From Gymnogyps californianus (taxonomy: Eukaryota; Chordata; Aves; Accipitriformes; Cathartidae), in the NCBI RefSeq assembly GCF_018139145.2, contig NC_059482.1, forward strand, positions 7,989,294 to 8,053,293: a stretch of 64,000 nt of DNA. The letters are read 5' to 3'. The notes under the pieces are model-generated. The model was not told the DNA's origin. It saw nothing but the letters and a program-made list of their open reading frames with translations, and ran no database searches. Numbering within the stretch: position 1 is the stretch's first letter; each line of letters begins with the position of its first letter. Of this stretch, positions 24,438 through 36,900 are shown in pieces. Both the position numbers and the translations under genes were made by a program.

Positions 24438-26477
24438 CTTTGAAAGTAAATAACTGCTATATTTAAAACCAGCAAAACTTTAAATGGTTCCAAAAGATTC
24501 CAAAAGATAGTCTCCAAGTCATAGCTGATAAATTTAAATATGCTCAAATCCGGACCCATTTGAAGTAGAAGAAAATATGTCTGTCTGTTTTGCATGGTAA
24601 AGGCCAAAGGTATAAGGTCTGAACTTCTGAGAAGCAAATCTTGAAAGCCTGAATGCTGGGTACAATTAAATGAGATTGCAGCAGCCTATAAAGGAAATTA
24701 TTATTCTTAAATGTCCATATCACAAGTCCAGTGCATAGAGTATAGAGAAAAATTTTAAAGAATTCTTTTTCAAAGTTTTGAAAAAGGAGGGGGGGCCCCC
24801 AAACTTTAGTAGAAATATAAAAACTCAGAAGATGGCCAAAAAAAATCAGAAGGTAATTATCACTATGTTGGAAAAGGAACAAACTAATTAGAGCATCAAT
24901 AACAAGGATGTGATGAACCAACAGATAGTGTAAAAGTGATGGATAAAGAGAGCAGGGCAACATTTTTTGTAGATCAAAAACATTTGTTATGGTGTAGGAT
25001 ACTGACAGAAGCTAGCAGACTGGAAAGAGATGCTGAAAATGCTAAAAGTAATAAACTCAGAGAAGAAAAAAATTGAAAATGTTACTATTTAATGTAAAAC
25101 AGCATGTATCAATACCTGTGTTAAATTAGGGGAGAGGAAAGGAGAACAAATGAAAGACTTGATAGGGAAAGGAACTCCTAGATTTAATCTTGAAGACACA
25201 GGGCCCTGAAAATGACACAGAAAACAAAGGCTCAGTCATTAGAGATACAGAAAGATTGCAAAGCAGGAGATTGAGACACTACTGCATTGCAGTACAGGAT
25301 ACACAATTGTGAAAAGAATAAAGGGATAGCTGGAGAAAAGTGACTTGATTCAGTGTCACAGCACTTAAGAGAACATGAATTTAAACTGAAGAAAGGCTGT
25401 AATTTAAAGGAATTAACAGACAATTCTTTAAAAGAGAGTGAGGCAAAAGAAGGTAACACTCCCCAGTAAATAAAACATTAGCTAATTTACACTGGCCTTC
25501 TCCCATCCTGATGTCCTATGTCCTTATGACTGATGCAACAGTGCACCTTTAGATGAATGCATTATTCGCATATAACTGCTTTTACAATTTTCACAGTAGC
25601 ATATTTCATCTACTAATATGCTTTACCTCATGACTTATTAATAGTACATCAGACTGCTGAAAGAGAGGATTTCTACCTTTACCTCCTTACATCAGCCTTG
25701 CAAATATTCCTTTTCTCAGCCCTTGAGTTTGAGCCCCTGTTGCAAACATGGGTGCCTAAAATTCTGTGATTTTTAGTGAAGTCTCTTCCTCGATGGATGT
25801 TAACTGGAGAGAGTGATACATAGCTGAGGTGAAACACTTGAGATTCTGCATACTCTTGTATGCAAACTGGGAATTGTGGGGTCATATTATTATTATGGCA
25901 GAGTTTTTTCCTTCATATTAGAATACCATCCAGTTATTTTAAAACCATGAAGAGTTTACATCAGTTTTTTTCTCTGCATATCTTTACTCTTAATTATATT
26001 TATGGTTTTAAAGCCTTGATAGCTTTATAATTACGTATTCTCCTCTGTCAGATAAAGACTGAATCTCAGCTCCTCTAGGAGTCTGTTGTTATTGTTTTTA
26101 TAGCTTTGCTCCAGTTAGGAGAATGATTTAATATTAAACATTAAAGTATTCCCTTTTTGTCTTTCAGAGATAGGCATTTTAATCCTCTGTAAGAGGCATC
26201 ATATGTCTGTGTGGTGAAGCAGTGTCTTGCTCCTGCATTAGCAGACGGGGTGGTGACAAGTTAGAATTTGGGACCAAAGGTGGCATTAGTCAAAGATGTA
26301 TGTATAGAAAATGCTGTTTCTTCCCCCAGTGTTCGTTTGCAACAGAAAGCAAATCCTGCAGACAACAAAGAAATTTATAGAAAAAATGTACAGTTATCAC
26401 AGATAACTGCATAAATCTGGACTCCAGTTTTTAAAAGCCTGGGTTGAGAGGTCATAGTTTGAGTCAGTTTACCCTAA
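24438..26477. other. AT-rich sequence, possible intron
   Basis: No supported gene is present. A G/C block (seven G followed by five C) lies near 24788-24800. The purine-rich stretch 24940-25240 on the plus strand has the look of an old interspersed repeat, but I could not assign it. Confidence 0.35.
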
Positions 26478-26651
26478 CCAGTAGTTCACAGGCAACATAG
26501 TGCCTGCCAGCCCCTCGATACTTCTTGTCAATACAGGATATAAAGTTATGCCAAATGATGCTGGTAGTGATAAGCAAAGGATGCTACTGTCCATGGAGCA
26601 CCACTTCCTTATACTTGCACCCAAGGAATAGCAAAGCTTGGGAACTACTGG
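26478..26651. mobile_element. hAT-like MITE (non-autonomous DNA transposon)
   Basis: A 174-bp segment begins CCAGTAGTTCACAGG and ends CTTGGGAACTACTGG. The first ten bases of each end are perfect inverted repeats (CCAGTAGTTC). The termini resemble the CAGNGGTTCTCAA type of Charlie/hAT elements. There is no transposase coding capacity. No 8-bp target duplication can be seen in the flanks, so the insertion is old. The exact family is an inference. Confidence 0.55.
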
Positions 26652-29600
26652 ATTGGGGACCTGATTCTTCCCCACTGGATGATGTCTCTTAAGGGAATTA
26701 GGCTGCTGCCTTCTGAGAGGATGGTAGCTATAAATGAGTGGAAAAAAAGAACAGGTTTCTGAAGGTGTCCTGATGCTTAAAGTTCATAACACTTTGACTA
26801 ATGCGTCTCTTGAACGTTAGAGCGCTAGGGCACAATTTCCTATGATGCAATACATACATTTAAGGTTATGTGTATATACAAACCTTTCCTCCAAAAAATC
26901 CCAAGGCACTGAAGAGAAATATCCTTCTTATCACAATAATGTTGACAGCTTAATTTTAGGAAGTGCCCTTCTGAAGCCCTTCATAAGAACTGTCACATCT
27001 GGAAAACAGTTCGGCTCTACAATAGAGAAGCACTGGGCCTGATTGTGTCCTAATTTACGCAGGTTTGGCAGTCACTATATCTAGTGAATGATTAAGCCCG
27101 TTTGTTTGATACTTATATCAAAGGAGAAGTACTCACATAAAGTCAGATACTAGAAATCCTATTAAATCATTCAGTCCGTATCTTTTCCACTGGTAAATGT
27201 CTACATAATATTATTACATGATTTGTTTAGAAGTTTGTACTTCTATGATCATTTTGAACAAGAAAGATTCTTCTGTAATCTATGTAGCTATATACTTAGG
27301 TATTTCAATTTTTATTTCTTCAAGTAGCTTCGTCCGATTTGGCTATATTTTCTCACAGAATCATCCTAAAGAACCAAGTTTAACAGTGATGTGATTCAAA
27401 CTTTTGTAAAAGTCACCTTTAAGATAAGCCATACATATTTATTTATTTAAGTCTTTTCTCATTGATCAGCCTTTCCAAGGCCTCAGTCCTGAATGCCCTT
27501 TCAGTTTGTCAATATCTTTTTTTTTAACTGAGACACCATAATAGGGCTTTTCAAACACTGAATAATTCCAGTGGTTCTGTAAAAGAAGTATTACCTTCTT
27601 TCTCTGCACTCTTATAGTAAGATATATCCAGTTGAAAGCAGTAAAAATAAATCTTTAGAAAATCCTGTAAGATACCATACCTCAAACTTTACTATATTTT
27701 AATCTAATTTGCATCTTTAATAGATCTTATCTATTTCACCTAAGAACAATCTTAATATACACCTTATATCTATAATCTTAATACCTTCCAAATATCTATA
27801 GGAGTAAAAATGAACTCTAAGGACAATAAAGATTTTTGTTTTGTGATAGAATTTTGCTAAAGAATGGCAAGAATATTTTTTTCCTCTTCTCCAAACAGTA
27901 TCCATTCTTCTGTCGACACAGTGTGTGCTTCCCTCTCTCCCTCTGCTTTAATTCTGATTCCATCAAAAATCAGAATCCTGTGACTGATGTTCAAAATGAG
28001 CTGAGGTGATATTGAGGTTTTGAACTTTATCTGAGCATGTCACTCACTTGAAGGCATTCCAGACCTCAAATGGCTCAGTGCCATTCTTCAGAAATGAGAC
28101 AGGAACAAGTATTGATTTTTTTTTTCTTTTAAACTGAGTACCTAATGAGCAAATGACGATATGGTTGGTCCTGCATTTATTAGGTGATCTAAAAGAGGCT
28201 TCTCAGAGTTCAAATTTATGGAGAATAGTTTATTGCACTTCTACTTTATTTTTCTTTTTTTCTGAGGGAGATTGTTTCTATAATGTTACCGAGATTTGGA
28301 GCATGGATTAGATCAATTATACCATATTGCATTTCCATAGCAAACTGAAGCTCTTGCTTGGTAAAAATATATTCTTTGGATCTGACAAGAAACAGTTACA
28401 GTACTACAGCATATTCTTGTTGGTAGTTGAGAAAGTAAACAAAATTAAAAGCCACTGGGAAAAGAGAATACATTGCTCCCTGAAGGTACAAGTGTTTCTT
28501 CAAGCTGAAAATTACAGATTGATAAGGAAAGCCAAGTATTTTCTGAAAAAAGAGTGAGGTGTCTCAAATCTGCTGAAGTTAAGTGAGATAAGTATATTGA
28601 ACAGACAACTGAATCCAGTGAACAGATATGAGGTAAATTTATCCTATCTTAACAAAAAATTATTAGGGTACAGATGAATGGAAAAAATCTTTGGATCAAC
28701 TAGAACTGGGAATCACCTAAAAACGTTAACAAATACAATGGGAAGTCCTACAGCCACATGTATATGGTTATTTAGGCATAAAAAGATGCAGACTTGCTAC
28801 AAGTAGGGAGGTTTTAAAAGCTTTCAGCAGTTTATGATGCTACCACAGATGAAGCAACAGGGCCTGACCTGGTCTAGGTCCCACCTGCCACAGAAAGGAG
28901 AGGAGGTTACAGGAATCATGTAAAGGACAGAGAAGCAGAGACAAAAGCTCAGACCACCAGGCTTGCTGTTCTTGCTGTGACCAGCACAGACAGATGACAG
29001 AAAAGTGCCTTCACTGGGCGGGATCACATCTCCTCTCTCTCCTCTTACTAGTTACCAACTAGTGCAGCCCCAAGTAGGCTGTAACAAACCCAGCTTTCAG
29101 GGGTGAAAGTATAGGTAAAGTAGGCAGAAAGACAACGGCTGCTTCGCTATCTGGGAAGTCTGTCATCACAGTCAACTGCCTATTCTGTCTGTCCGCCCAC
29201 AGAACTGGTCCGGACCAGTTTCAATTCAGGAAAACCTGAATTAGACGTTTTAAGTCCATAGATTTTCAAAAGGAAAATTTATCTGCAGATTTAACATAGA
29301 ATAGTGTTAATAACTCATATAATTTTCTGAGTTCAACGAGAACTGAACCTACCTACCTTCTGATGCCTAATTACTCTTCTAAATCTACTCTGGAATGTTA
29401 TATAGGATTAAATCCTTGAACAGTAATTCATAAATAAATAACTTCATCACGCTTTGAGAACATAAATGGTCTTGGGTCATCCTTCTTTGAATTGGTCATT
29501 GTGTTTTCCTTCCTTTTCTGATCTACAAAGATTACCAATTTATTTTAAACATGTAGAAAAATGTTCACCAGCTGTATGTTTCCAGAGCTAATGTAATAGA

Positions 29601-32600
29601 ACTCAGATTGCCTCTTTCAAACTTGCGGTACTAACGATAATTGATATTATTGATTCTGCTCATTAAATATGCTCATTCTTTAAAAGAAAGACATGCTTTA
29701 CAAATGATGTTTTAATGCATTATGGCTGGAATGAGGGCAATATAGCTCTCGATTTGAGAGAGAGAGAGAGAGGGAGAATACATTTCCATCTCAAGATGTT
29801 CCCTTCACTTGTGTTTCTCTCAGTTCCTGTGTCCTGTGTTCCTTCTCTGACATGACTTCATTACGGTACGGAAGAAACCCACCCCTCTTAGTAGGTGAAA
29901 TTTACTCTGGAATGAAGAACTGTTGTAAGAATCACAGCACTATGTAAGTGAGCAGAGCTCGGGGCTAAGTTTATTAAAGAAAACCCTCACAACTGCTGTG
30001 TATGTTACTGGAAGGTTTCCCTGTGGGCTGCATGAGGACTTAGTTGCAAGTCATGCAGTACAGCATTGAGGGAAAAGGTCTCACTTAGTGACTCTGCTGC
30101 CAGTGGTCCTTACTAATTAATACAGAAGTAGTATACCCTATCTGTCATTCCCATAATCCCAGTTCCTCCAGACACCCCTCCTCATGAAGGCAGACTAATT
30201 TTAGCAGCCTAAACTTTGTTAAGAAATTGTTTGGAAAATCAAAGTAGTTTTACTATCAAAGTACGCAGTGAGAGCTTGCAATTCACTACAGCATTTGGGC
30301 ATATGAAGACAAAAAACAAGAAGTAGGAAAAACCAAGCCATGTATGTGAGTGGGTTTTTTGTAATTTCAGAGGAAGGGCTTTTTCATACTTAGAATTTTG
30401 AAAGTGATTGAAATGCTGTAAAAGTACAGTGGCACCAGGTTATTTATCTTAATTGAAAGAACCAAAGAATCATTTCCATTCATCTTCAGAATGCAAAGTT
30501 ATGTCAGGCTCTGATACTATGATGTAACAAATGATATATTGTACTGCAGCAGCATGGAAAGAAAATTGTATACAATACTATATTTGTACAGCATACACTG
30601 TACCAACACTGAAAGACCCATCTAAGAAAAATAAAATGGATATTAGCGTGAATAATCCACAATCATATTGCAGTTTCAATGATCTGTTTGTGTCTGCCTC
30701 CCTGCAGCATTAATGATTAAATGTAGTGACTCAATGTATAACAATTAGCTTGGGATTACAGAATCCATCTGAATGCCAAGCAATAAGTCTTTATGTTAAG
30801 ATGGAAATTCTACTGCCATCCATTTATTATAAAAGTCTCTCTGAGAATCTGATCTAATGTAGTATGTGGTCCAGAGTATGTATAATAATCTAAATAGCAT
30901 TGCTAAAATTAGATATGGTAGTGTTGATAAGTTAAGTGCATTTCCAGCAACATATTTTTTATGAAGACTGTTTATTACCAACAATGGCGTATATTCAGCT
31001 CTAAGTACTTGATAAAAATTCTTGGTGTAAAAAAATATGTGTAATCGCTCATTCATTAGTAATTCTTTATTATCTCATTTTCTCTTGGGAAAGAAAATAT
31101 GTCATATGCATCAATCAATTGATCAAATAATAATGTGAAAATCTTCATCATGGTAAATGCATTCTGAGAATATCAATTTAATACCAGACGTATCAATTTT
31201 TACTGACACTAGCTGGCTTTTCAAAGCCAGTGTGACAATTTACATAAGTGAAGACTGTCCCTCTCAGCAAGGGTTTTGATGGCCTGATCCTTCAGATGAG
31301 CACAGGGTGATTTTTTGATGCACCTGTCTAGTTAGCCTAATCTTGTAAGACTAGAGTTAATTAAAGTCAAATCATAATGAAAATGCAGCTTTTGTGCTGG
31401 ATTTTTATTGGTATTTTTTTTTCCGGTTTCTTCTTGGCCCTTTCTAGCAGCATAAACCAGATAGCTTGTCTGACTCTGAATACAGCAAGATTCACCCCGC
31501 CAGTAAAAAAGAAAACACAAGCAAACTTAGCTGAAGCAGGAAAACAAACATAGAACAGGAGAGCATTAACTAACTGTCCTCCTACTAAGCCCCAGTTTCA
31601 CACTGTGTTTGCCCCATAGTCTGTTGGATCATGGCTTAGCAAAGCAATACTGGGAGTTAATGCTCTTGTAAAGCACATGTATCTCTAGCAGAATCTTTTC
31701 CTCGCTGAGCTGATTTAAGGGTAGATGGCAGTACTAGTAAGATGTAGAGAATGTTTGCTGCAAAGCCCCTGCAATGCCATCTTGAAAGGCAGACAATGAA
31801 TGTAGTCTCAGACACAGCAGGATATGACTGGAGCCTTTCAAACCATGGAATACAGATATGCAGACCTTTCCAATCTTTATAGCTTTTACCCTTCCAGAGG
31901 GAGCATTATACTTGTGAAACCTTTACAGTATTTTTAGGCCCTCCTTTCCCAGTAAGGTTTCCGCAGTAGGGTAGAAAAAGGCTATCAGTGCTCCAAATGT
32001 GTGTTTCTGGGCACACAAATCTGTTATTTCTCCTGGACCAACTATGCCTACAGAATCCTGCACGGATAATCCAAATGTAAAAATATACAAATATTGGAAG
32101 CCAATAGGGGGCTTTTCATCTCAAGCAAGAAAACAGAAGTAATTCTGATAGCTTTTCCAAGAGATGCCTGGTGGGGCTTATTTGCCAAAGTTTGAATCTG
32201 TAATAAACAGCCTACTGCTGTTTCTATTTTGAAGCCTTCATATTTAACATTCGTTGATGGACTGCCACGTACAGAATGTGTACAAAACACAGTGATGAGA
32301 AGAGGCTTACACATGAATGCCATGAAGGCAGACTGTTTATAAGTACTCATCTTGTTCAGAAATATTCCTTTAGTTCTATGGTTTGTGAAATAACTCGGCC
32401 AATGAAATGCAATTTATCATCGGATGCTATATGTGGACAACACACCAGTGGGGAAGACGAAAACTGTTAAAACGCCACGTGCTTTGTAGAAAGGAATAGA
32501 TGTTTTGGAAAATCCCAGTGTTTTCAGTGAAATTCAAGGCAGAACCTTTCATTTTAATTTTCCTCTCCTTGGAATTGTCCCGTGTAGCTCTGCAAGCACA

Positions 32601-33737
32601 AGTCCTTCCATTTTTTTCTTCAGGTAGGAAGGGCTTCACCACAATACTATAACATTTAGTTAAATATCACAGCTTTAGATTTTGGTTACAGCAGACCTAT
32701 ATTCAAACCTTATTTAAGGTATCATAGATTCTCTTATATTTACAGATACAGACATGGTACATATGCAATGTATAGCTATATGGTAAACTGCGAGGGCATG
32801 AGAAAACAAAGATTTCACGGTATGAATCTAGGACTAGCTATGGGTAAATTGACACAAATATTCACAGGTTTTTTGGGAGGCAAGAACATTGGCAGTAGAT
32901 TGGATTCAGATAATAATGTTGATGGTAATAAGGAAAAGAATTTGAAAGTATATGAAGAAAACTGTTTAACACTTTAAAAATTACTTTTAATGTTGAAAAA
33001 TTTCTGCTTTGAAAAATTCTTTAGAAGTTTGTAAATGGACTGAATAACTTTTAAATGAGTTTGACCCAAACCAAACCCATACATTTTGGTTTCTGAATTA
33101 AAAAAAAAAAAAAAAGTGTATCCATTTTGTTTTATGTTTGACCTCTAAGTAGAAAGTCTACTCTTTTCATATTTTTCACCTGTGATATGTTTTGGAATTT
33201 CCCAAAGAGCACCAGAACAACCATACTCACAATGGGGTAGTCAGTGTACACAGTGTGACATACTACAGGTATTATAGGTTGATTTTCAAAACAGAGCTAT
33301 CCTGGAAACATTGTAGAGCAGCAGTTCTTAAGCAGAGTACTTGCTAAGTTTTAGGAACTTTATGGTACCTGCAACTTTCTCTTAATTTTTATTCCACCTG
33401 CTAAACTATAATAAAAGCTAAAATATGTTAAATGCCTTTTTAATAATTTTTCTTGTGTGACCAGAATGCACAACAGAGAATGACAGTTTGAACACATGCC
33501 AGTATAAGCATATGGGGTGTTAGTGGTGGGAACTTAAAATGCTTTAGGCAGCTTCAATTCTCCAAGCATGATGCACAGAAAATCAGTTTTCTCCTTGAGG
33601 ATGAACTTTGAAAAGTAATAGATAGGCAGACATTTTCCAACACAATACTTCTCTAACACTGTAGCTCCCCAAATTAATACTTGAGTCAGAATAATGGAAC
33701 TCAATAAAATTAGCTCATACATCCTATACTTTCTTAC
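26652..33737. other. AT-rich sequence, possible intron
   Basis: No supported gene is present. It holds an 18-bp perfect palindrome (29203-29220), a GA microsatellite (29757-29774) and an A-run at 33100-33115. A lone terminus resembling the hAT type (CAGCAGTTCTTAA) is at 33319, but I found no matching partner. If the gene model is right, this is most of its second intron. Confidence 0.35.
29757..29774. repeat. (GA)n microsatellite
   Basis: About eight GA units run into AGGGAGAA. It is simple sequence, probably length-variable. Confidence 0.85.
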
Positions 33738-33923
33738 CTCTGGGTAAAAATGATTGTTTCTGATTTGTGTCTTCTTTCGAGTCCCTACTGCTAATACACC
33801 AATTTTTCTTCTGCAATCCTGTAATATACCAAACAGACTCTTCTAGTAACTTATTTAACAGAATAGGATCTTGTAGCGCTCTCAGCTTTCTAATGATTTT
33901 GCTTTTTGTTAACACTTTAGTCC
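33738..33923 (-). CDS. candidate coding exon (exon 2)
   Basis: A 186-base segment is open for 61 codons with one carried base at each end, ending at a strong donor AGAG|GTAAGA. The peptide includes TKSKIIRKLRALQDPILL, LLEESVWYITGLQKKN and SKEDTNQKQSFLPR, lysine-rich and plausible as protein. Its start phase fits the 39426-39465 exon. The weak point is the acceptor: the bases before the AG are purine-rich (AAAAAAGAGGTTTAG), without a pyrimidine tract. An alternative AG seven bases downstream also keeps the frame. The exon may therefore start elsewhere or the frame may be chance. Confidence 0.3.
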
Positions 33924-36900
33924 CTAAACCTCTTTTTTCGACTTCTCAATTATACCAGCAATTTAATGAAGGCTTGCCTCTTAAAGCATAGTATGTGCCT
34001 ATGTTCTAGTATAATGTGGTGTGTGTGTGAGGAGGTAGATGGGAGGGATATTGATTCATGGGGATTTGTGAATCAGATATCTCAAGAAAAGCAGTTCAAG
34101 AGAAGATGCTCATCTCCTCTGCCAGTTCAAGGCTGATGATCCTCATGCCTGTTCCCAGTGAGTTCAATAGGAAAATTGTCACTGTCTTCCAATACTGCAA
34201 AGATAGTGTACTCTTGCAAAAGTAATTATAACCTTGCTGAGAAATGGCCATCTTTCTGTTCACTCTAGTGTTATACATAAGAAAGATTATGAACCAATAA
34301 ACTCTGCCCTACCTCAAGTCACTGGCAAAATTCACTGGTGTTGGTTGGTCTGGGATTTTTTTTTTTGGTCAGCTCTCCTCAGTGTATAAAGCTTAGTACA
34401 TTAACTTCTATAGAAAATCACACCATCTGCCTCAGCCGTATTAGTTACAGAATGCAGTATAGCTGATTAATAGTATGGTTTTCTCTTTTTCTAAATAGTT
34501 TTTATCTAGTTACTTTCAAATACCACATATATATTGGCAATCTATGCACTGCTCTTTGTGTTTCAGTGTCCATAAATAAGTTTTGACATGGTCTTGATCT
34601 TTTAAAAGTTGACTGCAACTGGTATCAGCCAGTTCTTGGAAGGAAATCAGCCATAATTTACCTTTACTAATCACTTTACATACTGTTTCAACTACAGCAG
34701 GTTAATGTGGTGGATGTACATGTTATTAATTATAAAACTGGAGAACATCCTCCAGCTGAAATTAATTATGTTCTTTTGGGTGGGAGAAGTCTAGTGTGGC
34801 AGTTGAGATGTAGGGTCATGATTCCCTGCATCAGTTTTATAGTTGATTGTATTAGATGTGACAAGCTTCGCACTGAAGCTAGAGTTTTGTTCATACAACA
34901 ATGATACAGCTCTTCTCCTATTTTTGCTGCAACTTAACAAAAATTAGAGTCTTTTCAACCATTTTTCTCATTATTTGTTGGTATGTCTGGACTTTCCTTT
35001 TGTAATTATAGTGTACTTCTGAATCCTTTTCTTTTCACAGCTATTCTGCAACAAAACCCCCTATTAATGTTTTTTACTTTGCTTGGAAATATTAACAGTT
35101 CGAACATTAAGTCAAATGTGTACTCCCAGGACACTTACTGTTTTTTTCATAGTTTCCAATGCATGCTGATCCTTGCTGCCAAATACTTGTACCTATATTG
35201 AGTTCTTTCACATTCCAGGATCCCGCATGATTGTAAATAGCCAACAATATAATGTATTACTCAAAGTGACAAAGCTCTGTTAAGGTGGTAAGTAATGCTT
35301 AGCAGAACGGTCTAAAGCTTTAGGACTACAGGGTTGCAAACAGAAAATGAAGAAAATTAAGAGTAGGAAAAGCTGCTTTTCCCAAATATCTCTCTAAAAT
35401 AAACCAATCAAAACATGAAGATATAAAAAGATGGATTCTTTTCATGATGAAACAAATTGAGAAAAAGTATCAGTTTGTTCACTTTAAACAATTGAACGCA
35501 GCATCTTAGAGCTTTTCTCCATGGGTTTTGCTTTTCTCTAATCCTGCTGACTTAGAAGCCACCACAGTTAAAATACAGTAGGAAAAGACCTATAATTAGG
35601 ATTTAAGAATGTAATGGTATGAAATAAAAAATAGTGCATTCTACTAAATTTAAAGGAATGAGCTATACTTGTATAACACCTTTACACTGGAGCGATATGA
35701 GAGGTTGTCCCAGTGTAATTATTCTAGTATAAAATTGTACTTTAATCAAAAAGTTAGGGCAAAAAGCAGTGTGCAGACAAGGCTGGTATTTCAATGAGCT
35801 GGGCTATTTTTCTGTCAGCCAGTATACCCAAACATCAAACAAAACCTAAGCAATTATATACACTAATCCTTCCCAACGTGAAGTTGCAGCCCAATGTGAA
35901 TTCAAAAGCACCAAGTTGCAAATCCTTCAAAAAGAGCATTTACAACTTATAATGGAAACTCCAACAGAGCTCTAACTGTAATAGTGTGACTACTGCAGCG
36001 ATTATTCTTTATTGCCATGGCATTTACTGCTGAAATAGTGGTGGGTAGATCCTAACATTCTCAAAATTAATGTGCAGTAACATCCTCATGTGAGGTATTG
36101 CCCAAAGTATGGTGTTTTGAAATGTAATATATCAAAATGATGATACTTCTCCATTTAAGTTGTTCTGGTCACTCACTTCATACAATTGCCGCTTCAAAGG
36201 TACTTTTCATAATTTCAGAATAAATATATATGAAATAGGAGAATCTGAAAAGCATTTGGATTCTGACTAGTATTAATGAGGACTTGGAAAATGCCAATCT
36301 ATCTCCAGTATAGCAGCTTTATAGCTGAAAGAACATTATGGTACAGTGTTCTCTTGTAATGATTAATTTCCCCTTGTGAGCAATACACTTATGGCCCAAA
36401 TCAGCTACTCCATGTATAGAACTCATATTGTTTTCTGTCAAAATTCTGCCTGAAAAACAAAAACGTCGAGTCTGTCAGCAATGGCCTCATGGAAAGTAAA
36501 CACCAGAGTATGAACAACAACGAAAAGGGGGCATTGTGCCTAAGAGAGAGTTCATAAACTCCATCCTGCTAGATTTTCTCCTTCTTAATACAAGAGAAAT
36601 CATACAGCTGTTAGTTCAGTTTCTCTTATGTGTTTATGCATAGTTGGGCCGGTAGTGATCCATAGCCTATAATTAAAAAATAGTTGTTTCTGTGTTTCAA
36701 AGTTCATTCAGATCATGATGCTGAAAATGCTGTAAAAATGCAGTGTTACTGCCAGAAATGCAGAAACACTGCATTAGCTAGTTTTGATATTAAAAGTATT
36801 TCATATCTAACCTATATGCTTGTACTGTAATACATATTGGGGGTGATGAGAATCTTGTTATTTTGTATCTTTTATTTGCGATAGTTACCCTAGTAGCAGA

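Noticed and set aside
33319..33520. Single hAT-like terminus CAGCAGTTCTTAA
   Set aside because: No matching inverted end could be found within several hundred bases.
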